Shown here in pieces: positions 26,144 through 34,998 of a stretch of DNA of 64,000 nucleotides (within the stretch, counting starts at the first letter, position 1; every line of letters begins with the position of its first letter). This DNA is from CAYXAA01 sp964462985. GTDB taxonomy: Bacteria > Pseudomonadota > Alphaproteobacteria > Rhizobiales > Stappiaceae. Under the pieces are notes generated by a model. It searched no databases and was not told the origin of the DNA. It saw nothing but the letters and a program-made list of their open reading frames with translations. The stretch spans positions 245,823-309,822 of the forward strand of contig CAYXAA010000001.1 in assembly GCA_964462985.1 (NCBI GenBank). The letters are read 5' to 3'. Both the position numbers and the translations under genes were made by a program.

Positions 26144-28360
26144 CTATCGCCCAGAGACCGTGAAATACTTCAGGGCCTGCGGACTGACATGGACATAGTC
26201 CGCATCGCGGATCTCCGGCGCGGTGTTGCGGTAGACTTCGCCGCAGGCCATGCGGTCGAGGAAATAGCCTTCGAAACGCTCGCACAGCCGATCGCCGCGG
26301 ACCTCGATGACGCCGGTGACACTGGTGTTGGCGCTGCGGTAGGCCGTGTTGCCGGCGTGGTCGAAATACTGCACGAAGCCGGTGCCGTTCTTGTGCCGGC
26401 CGGTCCATGTCGTGCCGCTTACCAAAGCTGTGAGTTCCGCCTCGCCGAGCCGGTCGGACGCCCGGCCGTTGAAGCGGAAGGGCCATTTCGGGATCCCGGC
26501 CGCGGCCAGTCCGGCGAGGTGGTGGGCGCGGTCCTCGGCGCGCCAGTAGTCGTAGAGCAGCTCGTAGTAGGTCAGGTTGCTGTCGGGAAACAGCTCGAGC
26601 AGCCGCGCCGCCTCCACCGCTGCGGCCTCGTGGTCGCCGCGGTGACCATAGGCGGCAGCGAGGTATTCATGTGCCGGCTCGACATCGGGCAGCGCGTCGC
26701 GCGCCGCCTCCAGGAGTGGCGCAGCGCGCTCGGGCTGGCGCGTCATGGAAAAGACGATGCCGGCCAGCAACCGGAAATTTGCTGAGGGCGACGGATCGAG
26801 CCGGAGCGCCTTCTCCACTTCGGCGAGCGCCTCGTCGTGGCGGCCGGCGTGGGCCAGCACAAGCGCGAGATTGGCGACCGCCTCCGGATCGCTCGGCTGC
26901 ATTGCCACCGCGCGCCGTGCCGAATCGATTGCTTCCGCCTCGTGCCCGTCGACGAGTTGCAGCAGCGCCAGCACGGTATGGGCGCGGGCGTTGTCGCCGT
27001 CGAGAGTCAGGGCCGTTCCGGCGGCATCGTAGGCCACCTTGCGCGCCACCGCCGCCGGCCAGATCAGGTTGTAGTCGTTGCGCCAGATTTCGACGGCGAC
27101 ACGGGCCACGCCGGCGTGGGCTTCTGCAAAGTCCGGATCAAGGTCGATCGCCTTCTGATAGAAGGACAGCGTCCGGCGGTAGGCCTCGACATCGCTGTAG
27201 AGAATGCCTTCCTTCTCTGCCCTGAGGTAATAGTCATAGGCCTCGAGATTGTCGGTCGGGATCCGCGCCAGGTGATTGCGCTCGCCGTCGCTGAGCCGGA
27301 CGGAGAGTGCGGTGATGATCTTTCCGGTGACATCATCCTGTACCGCGAAGATGTCGGCATACTTCCGGTCGTAGCGCTCCGCCCACAGCGAAAGTCCGGT
27401 GAGCGCGTCGATCAGGTTGACGTTGATGCGCAGGCGGGATTCAGCGCGCTGCAGTGTGCCTTCGACGACAAAATTCACTCCCAGCTTTGCTGCCACGTCC
27501 TGGATCGAACTGGCCGAGCCCTTCAGCGCAAACACCGAATGGCGTGCAATGACAAACAGGCCAGAGACCTTTGACAGTTCCGTGATCAGGTCGTCGGTCA
27601 GGCCGTCGGCGAGATGCTCCGCATTCGGATCACTGGTGACGAAGGGCATCACCGCGACTGAGGGTCTGTCCGGGAGCGGATAGGCAAGACGCTCGGCCGC
27701 AAGCTGCCGCGCGACCGGCGCCCAGGGTTGCCACCACCACCAGACCCAGGCCATGGCGACCGCGATCGCCACGACCGCAGCGACCAGCGCGATCCGGTGC
27801 CGTCCGATCCCGTTCCCCCCTCCCGACACCAGCGCCGCGGCCTTGTCGTCGAGCCGGATCTGATAGACGGTCAGCGGCTCGGCAATGTTCTTGACCTGCC
27901 GCTCGCCGAGGAGGTCGACGGTCAGATCGAGCTTGCCCCTTACCTGATCATACACCGACTTCGACAGGCAGATCTCGCCGGGGCCGGCAATGGCCTCGAG
28001 CCGAGCGGCGATATTGACGCCGTCGCCGAAAATGTCGCCGCGCTCGACAACGATGTCGCCGATGTTGAGCCCGATGCGATAGCGATACTGCCGCTCCTCC
28101 GGGAGACCGGCATTGTCCTTGCGCAGAGCGAGTTGGACGTCGACCGCGAAGGCAACTGCGTCGACAACGCTCGAAAACACCATCAGCGCGCCGTCGCCCG
28201 TCGACTTCACGACCCGGCCGCGGTAACGCGTTGCCCGCGGGTTGAGGATCTGCCGACTGTGCCGTCGGAGGGCGTCGAGCGTGGCGTGCTCATCGGCTCC
28301 GATCAGGCGCGAATAGCCCACCATGTCGATGGCGAGAATCGCTGCCAGCCGGCGTTGCAC
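26144..28360 (-). CDS. Class III adenylate cyclase with FlgO-like domain and TPR repeats
   Basis: A 738-residue signalling protein. The cytoplasmic class III cyclase domain covers about residues 1-180, with the metal-binding region LAAILAIDMVGYSRL, STGDGALMVF and FGDGVNIAARLE. A single membrane helix follows near 190-215 (VAAVVAIAVAMAWVWWWW). The exported half has a TolB/FlgO-like domain (PSVAVMPF, then EHLADGLTDDLITEL), several TPR-like repeats at about 370-590, and a distinct C-terminal module of about 110 residues with four cysteines in CERFEGYF and MACGEVYR surroundings. The start is GTG at 28360, six bases from GGGAGAG. The output would be cAMP; the stimulus is unknown. Confidence 0.88.
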   Translation of the reverse strand: MQRRLAAILAIDMVGYSRLIGADEHATLDALRRHSRQILNPRATRYRGRVVKSTGDGALMVFSSVVDAVAFAVDVQLALRKDNAGLPEERQYRYRIGLNIGDIVVERGDIFGDGVNIAARLEAIAGPGEICLSKSVYDQVRGKLDLTVDLLGERQVKNIAEPLTVYQIRLDDKAAALVSGGGNGIGRHRIALVAAVVAIAVAMAWVWWWWQPWAPVARQLAAERLAYPLPDRPSVAVMPFVTSDPNAEHLADGLTDDLITELSKVSGLFVIARHSVFALKGSASSIQDVAAKLGVNFVVEGTLQRAESRLRINVNLIDALTGLSLWAERYDRKYADIFAVQDDVTGKIITALSVRLSDGERNHLARIPTDNLEAYDYYLRAEKEGILYSDVEAYRRTLSFYQKAIDLDPDFAEAHAGVARVAVEIWRNDYNLIWPAAVARKVAYDAAGTALTLDGDNARAHTVLALLQLVDGHEAEAIDSARRAVAMQPSDPEAVANLALVLAHAGRHDEALAEVEKALRLDPSPSANFRLLAGIVFSMTRQPERAAPLLEAARDALPDVEPAHEYLAAAYGHRGDHEAAAVEAARLLELFPDSNLTYYELLYDYWRAEDRAHHLAGLAAAGIPKWPFRFNGRASDRLGEAELTALVSGTTWTGRHKNGTGFVQYFDHAGNTAYRSANTSVTGVIEVRGDRLCERFEGYFLDRMACGEVYRNTAPEIRDADYVHVSPQALKYFTVSGR

Positions 28361-28495
28361 GGGTTGCTCTCCCTTTGTCTGGAGAGTAGCCGAGGAGACG
28401 CTCCAAATCCATGCTTTGGCACCGTGCGAGAGATCATGCCGATCCGGATTCGACCTTCTCCGCCGCCCGATCGCTTCTAGTGGTGGTGCGTACCG

Positions 28496-28852
28496 CTACT
28501 CGTCGAGGTAGGCGAACGTGTTCGCCCCATCGAGCCGGCGCAGCCGTGCCGTGGCCAGAATATCAGGCTCGAACAACCGGGCGTTGATCCCCATCCATTC
28601 TGCTTTAGGATCGAACTTGGCCCAATGGGTGATACAGCCACAGTCGGCGCAGCGGTAGAATCCTTGCGTCTTCTCGCCCCAAGCATAGACCTGCTGCGGC
28701 CGCCTGGCCACAACCGCGACCTTGTCCGGCGCGAAATAAGCCCAGAGCACCCCATAGCGCCGGGAGACCGTGCAATTGCATTCGGTGACAGTGGTTACCT
28801 CGTCCGCGACCCGGATCTCGATCGCGCCGCAATGGCAGGTAGCAAGAAGCAT
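28496..28852 (-). CDS. GFA family zinc protein (second copy in window)
   Basis: A 118-residue GFA/CENP-V fold protein. Zinc ligands appear in CHCGAIEI near the start, CNCTVSRR in the middle and CADCGCITHW later. It is the shorter relative of the gene at 19366, and not a close copy: spacing and the region between motifs differ. It lies upstream of the cyclase gene on the same strand but 135 bases away, so an operon is uncertain. Confidence 0.82.
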   Translation of the reverse strand: MLLATCHCGAIEIRVADEVTTVTECNCTVSRRYGVLWAYFAPDKVAVVARRPQQVYAWGEKTQGFYRCADCGCITHWAKFDPKAEWMGINARLFEPDILATARLRRLDGANTFAYLDE

Positions 28853-29028
28853 GGCGGGGCCTCCGGACGGTGGGTGGTGGCGGATTGCCTATGGTCGCTG
28901 ATCTTCGATCGGGGTCAATCGTGTTGCGCCTGCTCGAAAGCAGATGGTGAAGTGGTTTTCACGATGCCAGGCGGCAAAGACAATGGATCCATGACGACGG
29001 GGCGTAAGCTGCGCTCCTTCGTCGTGCC

Positions 29029-30126
29029 ATGCTGCCTCGTCGCTTCCCGTCGGCGCCCCGATTGACCCCCGCCGAAATCCGTCCTACCTCCTGCCTCTCC
29101 TTCACCCTGCGAGAAAGCTCCGCCTTGGCCGCGTTGTCCGCTCCTGCCGACCTCCCTCACCCCACCCCCGCCGGCTCGCGCCCGGCGCAGCGGTGGCCGG
29201 TGGTGCTGGAGACGGCGGGCTGGGATGACTACCGGCTCCTCGATATAGGCTACGGCCAAAAGCTCGAGCGCTACGGCTCGGTCACCGTGGTGCGGCCCGA
29301 GGCGCAGGCGCTGGGGCGGCCGCGGCTGAGCCCCGAACGCTGGGAGAACGCCGATGCTGTGTTCACCGGCGATGTTGAGGAGGAAGGACCGGGCCGCTGG
29401 CGGTTCGCGGCGGGAAGAAGACTGCCCGAGACTTGGCCGCTGGCCTATGGTGAAGTCAAATTCCTGTGCCGCTTCATGTCGTTCCGCCATGTCGGGGTCT
29501 TCCCGGAGCAGGTCGCACATTGGGACTGGATGAGCGCGGAGATCCGGGCGGCGAAGGCCGCCAGCGGCGGACGGCCGTTCCGGCTGCTCAATCTGTTCGG
29601 CTACACCGGGCTCGCCTCGCTGCTGCCGGCGCTCGCCGGGGCCGAGGTTACCCATATCGACGCTTCCAAGAAGGCGATCGGCTGGGCGCGGGAGAATCAG
29701 GCGCTTTCCGGCCTCGAGCACCTGCCGATCCGCTGGATTTGCGAGGATGCCGGCAAGTTCGTCGCTCGCGAACTCCGGCGCGGCAGTCGCTACGACGCGA
29801 TTGTGCTCGACCCACCAAAATACGGCCGCGGGCCGAAGGGTGAGGTATTTGATCTCTTTGCCGACCTGCCGCAGATGCTCGCCGACCTCGAAACCCTGCT
29901 CGCCCCGGACGCCCGCTTTCTGGTTCTAACGGCCTATGCAATCCGGGCCAGCTTTCTGTCGATCCACGAACTGATGATGGAAGCGCTTGCCAGCCGCGGA
30001 GGGCTGATCGAGTCCGGCGAACTCGTCATTCGAGAAGAGCCTCACAAGAGGGCGTCGGCGACCCGTCAAGGAGCCGGCGGCCGGGCGCTCTCGACGTCGC
30101 TTTATTCGCGCTGGAGCGCGCCATGA
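29029..30126 (+). CDS. Class I SAM-dependent methyltransferase, RlmI/RlmK-like
   Basis: A protein of up to 365 residues with a SAM-binding Rossmann core: LNLFGYTGLASLLPALAGAE (motif I), HIDASKKAIGWA (motif II) and the catalytic-loop-like LDPPKYGRG motif seen in rRNA m5C methyltransferases such as RlmI. The first 45 residues are low complexity and may not be translated; a later start cannot be ruled out. Its stop overlaps the start of the TrmH-like gene in an ATGA arrangement at 30123-30126, so the two are coupled and likely both act on RNA. Confidence 0.82.
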   Translation: MLPRRFPSAPRLTPAEIRPTSCLSFTLRESSALAALSAPADLPHPTPAGSRPAQRWPVVLETAGWDDYRLLDIGYGQKLERYGSVTVVRPEAQALGRPRLSPERWENADAVFTGDVEEEGPGRWRFAAGRRLPETWPLAYGEVKFLCRFMSFRHVGVFPEQVAHWDWMSAEIRAAKAASGGRPFRLLNLFGYTGLASLLPALAGAEVTHIDASKKAIGWARENQALSGLEHLPIRWICEDAGKFVARELRRGSRYDAIVLDPPKYGRGPKGEVFDLFADLPQMLADLETLLAPDARFLVLTAYAIRASFLSIHELMMEALASRGGLIESGELVIREEPHKRASATRQGAGGRALSTSLYSRWSAP

Positions 30127-30968
30127 CCGAGCATCCCGACAGGCGGCCGCGGGTCGGCCAGGTCAAGCAGATCACCAGCCATTCCAATCCCCTGGTCAAG
30201 GAGATCAAGGGCCTGGTGGCGCAGCGGAAGCACCGGGCGGAGCGCGGGCTGTTCGTCGCCGAGGGGCTGAAGTTCGCGATCGATGCCTTGTCGACCGGCT
30301 GGCGCATCGACATGCTGGCGCTCGGCCCGGAAGGGCGCGACAGCGCTCAGGTTCAGCAGGTGGCGGCAACCGCCCGGGCACGCGGCGCGTCGATCCTGGA
30401 GATGCCGACGGCGGTGCTTGCCAACATCACGCGGCGCGACAACCCGCAGATGGTGGTCGGCGTCTATGAGCAGAGGCTTGTTGCCCCAGCAGGGATCCGA
30501 CCGGAAGGAGCGACGGTCTGGATCGCGCTCGACCACGTCCGCGACCCCGGCAACCTCGGCACCATCATCCGCACCGCCGATGCAGTCGGGGCGAGCGGGG
30601 TGATATTGGTCGGAGAGACCACCGATCCCTTCGCCGTCGAGGCGGTCCGGGCCACCATGGGCTCGCTGTTCCACGTCCCGCTGGCGAAGCTGAGCCGCGA
30701 AGCGTTCAAGGCGCTGGCAAAGACCTGGCCGGGACCGGTGGTCGGCACCCATCTGTCCGGCACCACCGACTACCGCTCGGCCGACTACCGCGAGCCGGTG
30801 CTGCTCGTCATGGGCAACGAGCAGGCGGGACTGTCCGACGACATGGCGGCGGCCTGCTCGACCCTGGTGCGGATCCCGCAGGCCGGCCAAGCCGACAGCC
30901 TCAACCTCGCGGTTGCGACCGCCGTCATGCTCTACGAGATCCGTCGGCCGCATCTGACCCTGTCGTGA
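30123..30968 (+). CDS. TrmH/SpoU family RNA 2'-O-methyltransferase
   Basis: A 281-residue SPOUT methyltransferase. An N-terminal substrate-binding domain (NPLVKEIKGLVAQRKHRAERGLF) leads to the three SpoU motifs: ALDHVRDPGNLGTIIRTADA, then LLVMGNEQAGL and IPQAGQADSLNLAVATAVML. These form the trefoil knot that binds SAM. It overlaps the preceding methyltransferase by four bases. The exact rRNA or tRNA target is not clear from the sequence. Confidence 0.92.
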   Translation: MTEHPDRRPRVGQVKQITSHSNPLVKEIKGLVAQRKHRAERGLFVAEGLKFAIDALSTGWRIDMLALGPEGRDSAQVQQVAATARARGASILEMPTAVLANITRRDNPQMVVGVYEQRLVAPAGIRPEGATVWIALDHVRDPGNLGTIIRTADAVGASGVILVGETTDPFAVEAVRATMGSLFHVPLAKLSREAFKALAKTWPGPVVGTHLSGTTDYRSADYREPVLLVMGNEQAGLSDDMAAACSTLVRIPQAGQADSLNLAVATAVMLYEIRRPHLTLS

Positions 30969-31075
30969 GAAGCAGCCGGGTTTTCGTCTGACCATGGACT
31001 CGGTCAATCTCCAGGGCTTACGCCGTCCACAGCATCCGAGCATTGCCAGGCCGGCATCATTAAGGAACCGAGTTC

Positions 31076-31942
31076 ATGCGACTTTTCATTTTCGGCGCCG
31101 GCTACTCCGCGCGGACCTTCGCCCGCCGGGTCGCGGCCGAGGCAGAGTGGATCGGAGGCACCACCCGGACTGCCGAGAAGGGCGAAGCGCTTCGGCAGGC
31201 GGGGATAGAGCCGGTTCTGTTCGACGGCACGGCGCCGTCCGCAGCGGTTGCAGCGGCGCTTGCCACCGCGACCCATGTCCTCGTTTCCATTGGCCCTTCT
31301 GCGGCCGGCGACCCGGTGCTCACCCACCACCGGGCTGAACTTGCCGCAGCGCGACCCGCATGGATCGGCTATCTCTCCACCGTCGGTGTCTACGGCGACC
31401 ACGGCGGTGGCTGGGTTGACGAGCGAACGCCCTGCCGCCCTGTCTCACGCCGCTCGATCCAGCGCCTGGCCGCCGAAGGGGCCTGGCTCGGATTTTCCGC
31501 CGAGACCGGTCTGCCGGTACAGGTTTTCCGTCTATCGGGGATCTATGGTCCGGGACGAAATGCGCTCGAAAACCTGAAGAAGGGCACCGCACGGCGCATC
31601 GTGAAGCCGGCCCAGGTCTTCAACCGCATCCACGTCGATGACATCGCCGGTGTGTTGCACGCGGCCCTTAACGAGCCCAAGACCACCATCTACAACGTAA
31701 CTGACGACGAACCTGCCCCACCGCAAGACGTCGTCGCCTATGCCGCCGATCTCCTGAAAGTCCCGCCTCCGCCCGAGGTGGCGTTCGAAGCGGCCGAGAT
31801 GACGCCAATGGCGCGTTCGTTCTACGGCGAGAACAAGCGCGTCTCGAATGCGAAGATGAAGAACGAACTGAATTACACACTCCTCTATCCTACCTATCGG
31901 GAGGCACTCGCCTCTCTTGCGTCAGACTTTAAGAAGAGATGA
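31076..31942 (+). CDS. NAD(P)-dependent epimerase/dehydratase-like SDR (YeeZ-like)
   Basis: A 288-residue extended-SDR protein: MRLFIFGAGYSARTFARRV at the start is the dinucleotide-binding loop, followed by WIGYLSTVGVYGDHGG and VFRLSGIYGPGRNA, the latter two typical of NAD-dependent epimerases. The YxxxK tyrosine is replaced in the usual position by a less clear motif, as in YeeZ-type proteins whose substrate is unknown. It lies about 100 bases after the TrmH gene and is followed by an AT-rich spacer. Confidence 0.8.
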   Translation: MRLFIFGAGYSARTFARRVAAEAEWIGGTTRTAEKGEALRQAGIEPVLFDGTAPSAAVAAALATATHVLVSIGPSAAGDPVLTHHRAELAAARPAWIGYLSTVGVYGDHGGGWVDERTPCRPVSRRSIQRLAAEGAWLGFSAETGLPVQVFRLSGIYGPGRNALENLKKGTARRIVKPAQVFNRIHVDDIAGVLHAALNEPKTTIYNVTDDEPAPPQDVVAYAADLLKVPPPPEVAFEAAEMTPMARSFYGENKRVSNAKMKNELNYTLLYPTYREALASLASDFKKR

Positions 31943-32093
31943 GAGGTAACAAATTTAATTTTAATAGATACTTCGTAAGATATCTTCAACTACAGATTGC
32001 AATCTGAAAAGGACGTGATCTTTGGAATTTTTACTATGAGTTAATAGTTGAAAGTCATTCCTTTGGGAAACACGTCCCAATTGGAGGACATCT
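31943..32093. promoter_or_regulatory. AT-rich promoter region with palindromes
   Basis: This 151-base spacer is strikingly AT-rich for the window. It contains a perfect 14-bp palindrome CAGATTGCAATCTG at 31993-32006, a perfect 10-bp palindrome AAGATATCTT at 31977-31986, and an inverted repeat TTGGGA-N6-TCCCAA at 32063-32080 just before the ribosome site GGAGG at 32083-32087. The palindromes are good operator candidates for the PDC-like and chemoreceptor genes; the last repeat may fold in the mRNA leader. Confidence 0.6.
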
Positions 32094-32711
32094 GTGTCAC
32101 GTGCTTCCCTCGTCCTCATGGCCGGCCTTGCCCTGGGTTGGGTTCTCCCGGCGCATGCCGGTGGGCCACCACCGGCGCCCGACGCCAAGGCGCTGATTAC
32201 TCCGCAGGTAATGAAGACGATCCGCGGCTGGCTCGACACCGAGATTGTCCGGCTTTCCGTCAAGACCCAGAACCAGCGCTACGGCGCACTGTCGCAAGCG
32301 GAAATCGACGCGCTCGACCAGCAGTGGGTGGCCGAGCGCGAGGTCGACGACAAACCATTGATCGCGGCAACGCTTTCCAATCCGCTGTCGGTCTACCTGT
32401 CGCGGATGCAGGGCCGCTCGGCCGGATTGTTTGTCGAGATCTTCGTCATGGATGACAAGGGTCTCAACGTCGGCCAGTCGTCGATCACCAGCGACTTCTG
32501 GCAGGGCGATGAGGCGAAGTACGAAAAGACATTCCCGGTTTCGCCTGACGCCGTCTTCATAGACGAGCCGGAGTGGGACAACGACATCCATGTCTGGCGC
32601 GCTCAGGTCAACTTCACCCTGACGGATGCCGACGGCAGGACCCCGATCGGGGCCGCAACGGTCGAGGTCAATCTGACCGAACTTGAGCGCCGCCAAGTCG
32701 CCGGGAGTTGA
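32094..32711 (+). CDS. Periplasmic PDC-like sensor protein
   Basis: A 205-residue exported protein with a signal peptide (SRASLVLMAGLALGWVLPAHA). The mature part has a PDC/Cache-like character: a long helix, then VEIFVMDDKGLNVGQSS, DFWQGDEAKYEKTF and INVTL-like strands. The start is GTG at 32094, placed six bases after a GGAGG. It has no membrane helix other than the signal and no output domain, so it would be a free periplasmic ligand-binding protein. The chemoreceptor gene begins 14 bases downstream, which suggests it hands a ligand to that receptor. Confidence 0.78.
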   Translation: MSRASLVLMAGLALGWVLPAHAGGPPPAPDAKALITPQVMKTIRGWLDTEIVRLSVKTQNQRYGALSQAEIDALDQQWVAEREVDDKPLIAATLSNPLSVYLSRMQGRSAGLFVEIFVMDDKGLNVGQSSITSDFWQGDEAKYEKTFPVSPDAVFIDEPEWDNDIHVWRAQVNFTLTDADGRTPIGAATVEVNLTELERRQVAGS

Positions 32712-32725
32712 GGGCAGGGGCGAAC

Positions 32726-34411
32726 ATGCTGAAAAATTTATCGGTTACCGGCAAGGGTGTCGCCGCCTTCGCCCTGATGGCGCTGGTCGGCCTGTTGTCG
32801 AGCTACGTTGCCTACACGCAATCGGTCTCTGCTTCGCAGGCTGCTGCCGAGAACGCGCGCATTCAGGCACTGATCCGCGACATTGGCGCGGTGGAGTCCA
32901 AAGTTCTTGGGCAGGTCGTCGCCGTCAAGAACTTCCTCCTGACTGGCGACCGGGGCTGGGTCAGCGAGGTCGAGCGGGCGGCACCGGAAATCGAGAGCGG
33001 CCTGACTGCGGTCGAGCGAGCCGTCGAGCAGAGCGGTGCAGCCGATGCAGCACTGGTACGCGGACTCAATGACCAGTGGCGCCATTGGCTGGAGACGTAT
33101 ACACGCGAACAGATCCTGCTGATGCGGGATCCCATGACGGTCGACCTCGCCAAGGCGATGGAGACAACCGGCCGGAGTTCCGAGGCGATCGCGGCAATCG
33201 CTGACCAGTTCGAGCAGTTGCGCAGTGCACTTGCGGCGCGTCAGTCAGGCTTGGCCAACGCACAACACGACGGCCTGTGGCTGGTTGAGACCATTGCGGT
33301 CGCCAGTGCCTTTGTCATCGCCGGATTTGCCGCCCTGCTCGGCTTTTTGAACTTTCTGGTTGTGTCGCGACCGCTGGCGCAGCTCGCCGATCTGACCATA
33401 AAGCTCGCCGACGGCGACCTGTCGGTTTCGGTCGAAGCCACCAATCGCCGCGACGAGATCGGCCGGATGACCGCTTCCCTTGGCGTCTTCCGCGACAACC
33501 TGCTCCGCACCCGCGAACTCGAAGCGGAAGCCGAGGAGCAGGCGGCCGCTCTGGAGGCAGCAAAGCGCGCTGAGATGGAACGCGTTGCGGCGGAGTTCGA
33601 GGCCACCGTCATGAGCATCTCCGATGAAATTATCGCGGCCTCGGAGCAGCTGAATGCAACGGCCGGAAGCCTCGCTGCAATTGCCTCCGACACGACCGAA
33701 CGTTCGCTGACAGTGTCATCGGCTGCCGAACAGGCGACATCGAACGTGCACACCGTGGCAAGCGCCACAGAGGAACTGTCCGCCTCGATCCAGGAGATCA
33801 ACAGTCAGATCCACGCTTCGTCCAAGATTGCCAGCGAGGCGGAGACCGAAGTGGAACGAACCAACCGGGCGGTCGGCAGCCTGCAGACGGTGGTCGCAAA
33901 GATCGGCGACGTAACCCGACTCATCAACGACATTGCCGAGCAGACCAACCTGCTGGCTCTCAACGCGACGATCGAGGCTGCCCGCGCCGGCGACGCCGGT
34001 CGGGGATTCGCGGTCGTGGCCTCGGAGGTCAAGGCGCTGGCGGAGCAGACCTCCCGCGCCACAGAAGAGATCGACCGGCAGATCTCGGAGATGCGGTCGG
34101 CGGCATCCCTGTCGATCGACGCAACCTCCTCGGTGGCGGACATGGTCAAGATGATTGCGGAACGGGCGGCCGCGATGGCAGCGGCTGCCGAGCAACAGAA
34201 TGCGGCGACCCACGAGATCGCACGCAATATTTCCGAGGCCGCAACCGGCACCCAGCAGGTCAGCGTCGCCATCGGAGAAGTAAGCACATCGGCGACGCAG
34301 ACAGGCCAGCTCTCGGGCGAGATCCGCGAGGCGATCGGCGAGTTTTTCGACCGGACCGCGTATCTGCGTTCGGCGATGAACGACTTCCTGCAGCGCGTGC
34401 GCGCCGCCTAG
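32726..34411 (+). CDS. Methyl-accepting chemotaxis protein with CHASE3-like sensor domain
   Basis: A 561-residue chemoreceptor. After a first membrane helix (about residues 10-30), the periplasmic part of about 160 residues resembles CHASE3, including VKNFLLTGDRGWVSEV. A second membrane helix (ETIAVASAFVIAGFAALLGFLNFLVV) leads to HAMP and the signalling hairpin with EQTNLLALNATIEAARAG and GRGFAVVASEV. I start at ATG 32726, which follows AGGGCAGGGG, and it is 14 bases from the stop of the PDC-like gene. There is no C-terminal receptor tether. Confidence 0.9.
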   Translation: MLKNLSVTGKGVAAFALMALVGLLSSYVAYTQSVSASQAAAENARIQALIRDIGAVESKVLGQVVAVKNFLLTGDRGWVSEVERAAPEIESGLTAVERAVEQSGAADAALVRGLNDQWRHWLETYTREQILLMRDPMTVDLAKAMETTGRSSEAIAAIADQFEQLRSALAARQSGLANAQHDGLWLVETIAVASAFVIAGFAALLGFLNFLVVSRPLAQLADLTIKLADGDLSVSVEATNRRDEIGRMTASLGVFRDNLLRTRELEAEAEEQAAALEAAKRAEMERVAAEFEATVMSISDEIIAASEQLNATAGSLAAIASDTTERSLTVSSAAEQATSNVHTVASATEELSASIQEINSQIHASSKIASEAETEVERTNRAVGSLQTVVAKIGDVTRLINDIAEQTNLLALNATIEAARAGDAGRGFAVVASEVKALAEQTSRATEEIDRQISEMRSAASLSIDATSSVADMVKMIAERAAAMAAAAEQQNAATHEIARNISEAATGTQQVSVAIGEVSTSATQTGQLSGEIREAIGEFFDRTAYLRSAMNDFLQRVRAA

Positions 34412-34797
34412 TGAAGTCGGTAACAGCAGATGGCGTCGTGAAACCACGGTCTACAGGTTTTAGATCTTCACGAGTTCCGTTGATCTCGCCTTGCGACTTG
34501 CCCGTATCGTGACGGGCGCCAAATGATTTCAGGCACGGGGCTTGACGACTCCTCCTGCGCACCCCATCTTGGCTATGTCATCGGCGCTCTAAAAGGTGCG
34601 CTGAACAGAACAACTGCCGATCAATCCCTCCTACGAGCGCGGCGATCGGCAGGTTTATTTCAAGAAGCGTCGCGCTTTTCCCTGTTAAAGGTCTAGGCTC
34701 GATTGGCGGCACGCGTCTAGCGTGGCGTCATGAAACCGTATTGAAATAGCGATTTTATCGAGTACCACGCGACGTTAGTGATGTAGTGGAAGTGAAA
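34412..34797. other. Intergenic region, possible long leader of the cold-shock gene
   Basis: About 385 bases without a supported gene. The stretch is less GC-rich than the flanks near 34740-34790. Cold-shock genes often have long leaders, but I cannot identify a promoter or a conserved RNA fold here. Confidence 0.4.
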
Positions 34798-34998
34798 ATG
34801 CAGAATGGAAACGTGAAGTGGTTCGACCTGGCGCGAGGTATTGGCGTCATCGAACCCGACGAGGGTGACGACGTTCACGTCGAACTGGATACGGTGCTGA
34901 AGGCCGGACGACGCACCCTCGAAGAGGGCCAGTTGGTCGTGTTCGATCTTGGCTATGCTCGGGGGCGAACCGTCGCCGACAACCTCTGCGTCCTGTAA
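34798..34998 (+). CDS. Degenerate cold-shock domain protein
   Basis: A 66-residue protein with the cold-shock fold: NGNVKWFDLARGIGVIEPDEGDDVHVELD, beginning as CspA does. However, RNP1 reads RGIGVI instead of KGFGFI, and RNP2 reads VHVEL instead of VFVHF, so the phenylalanines and histidine that stack on nucleic acid are gone, while W8 stays. The start at ATG 34798 gives the normal length; a GTG at 34786 would add four residues. A strong terminator follows 48 bases later. It may be a regulator that no longer binds RNA in the usual way. Confidence 0.75.
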   Translation: MQNGNVKWFDLARGIGVIEPDEGDDVHVELDTVLKAGRRTLEEGQLVVFDLGYARGRTVADNLCVL

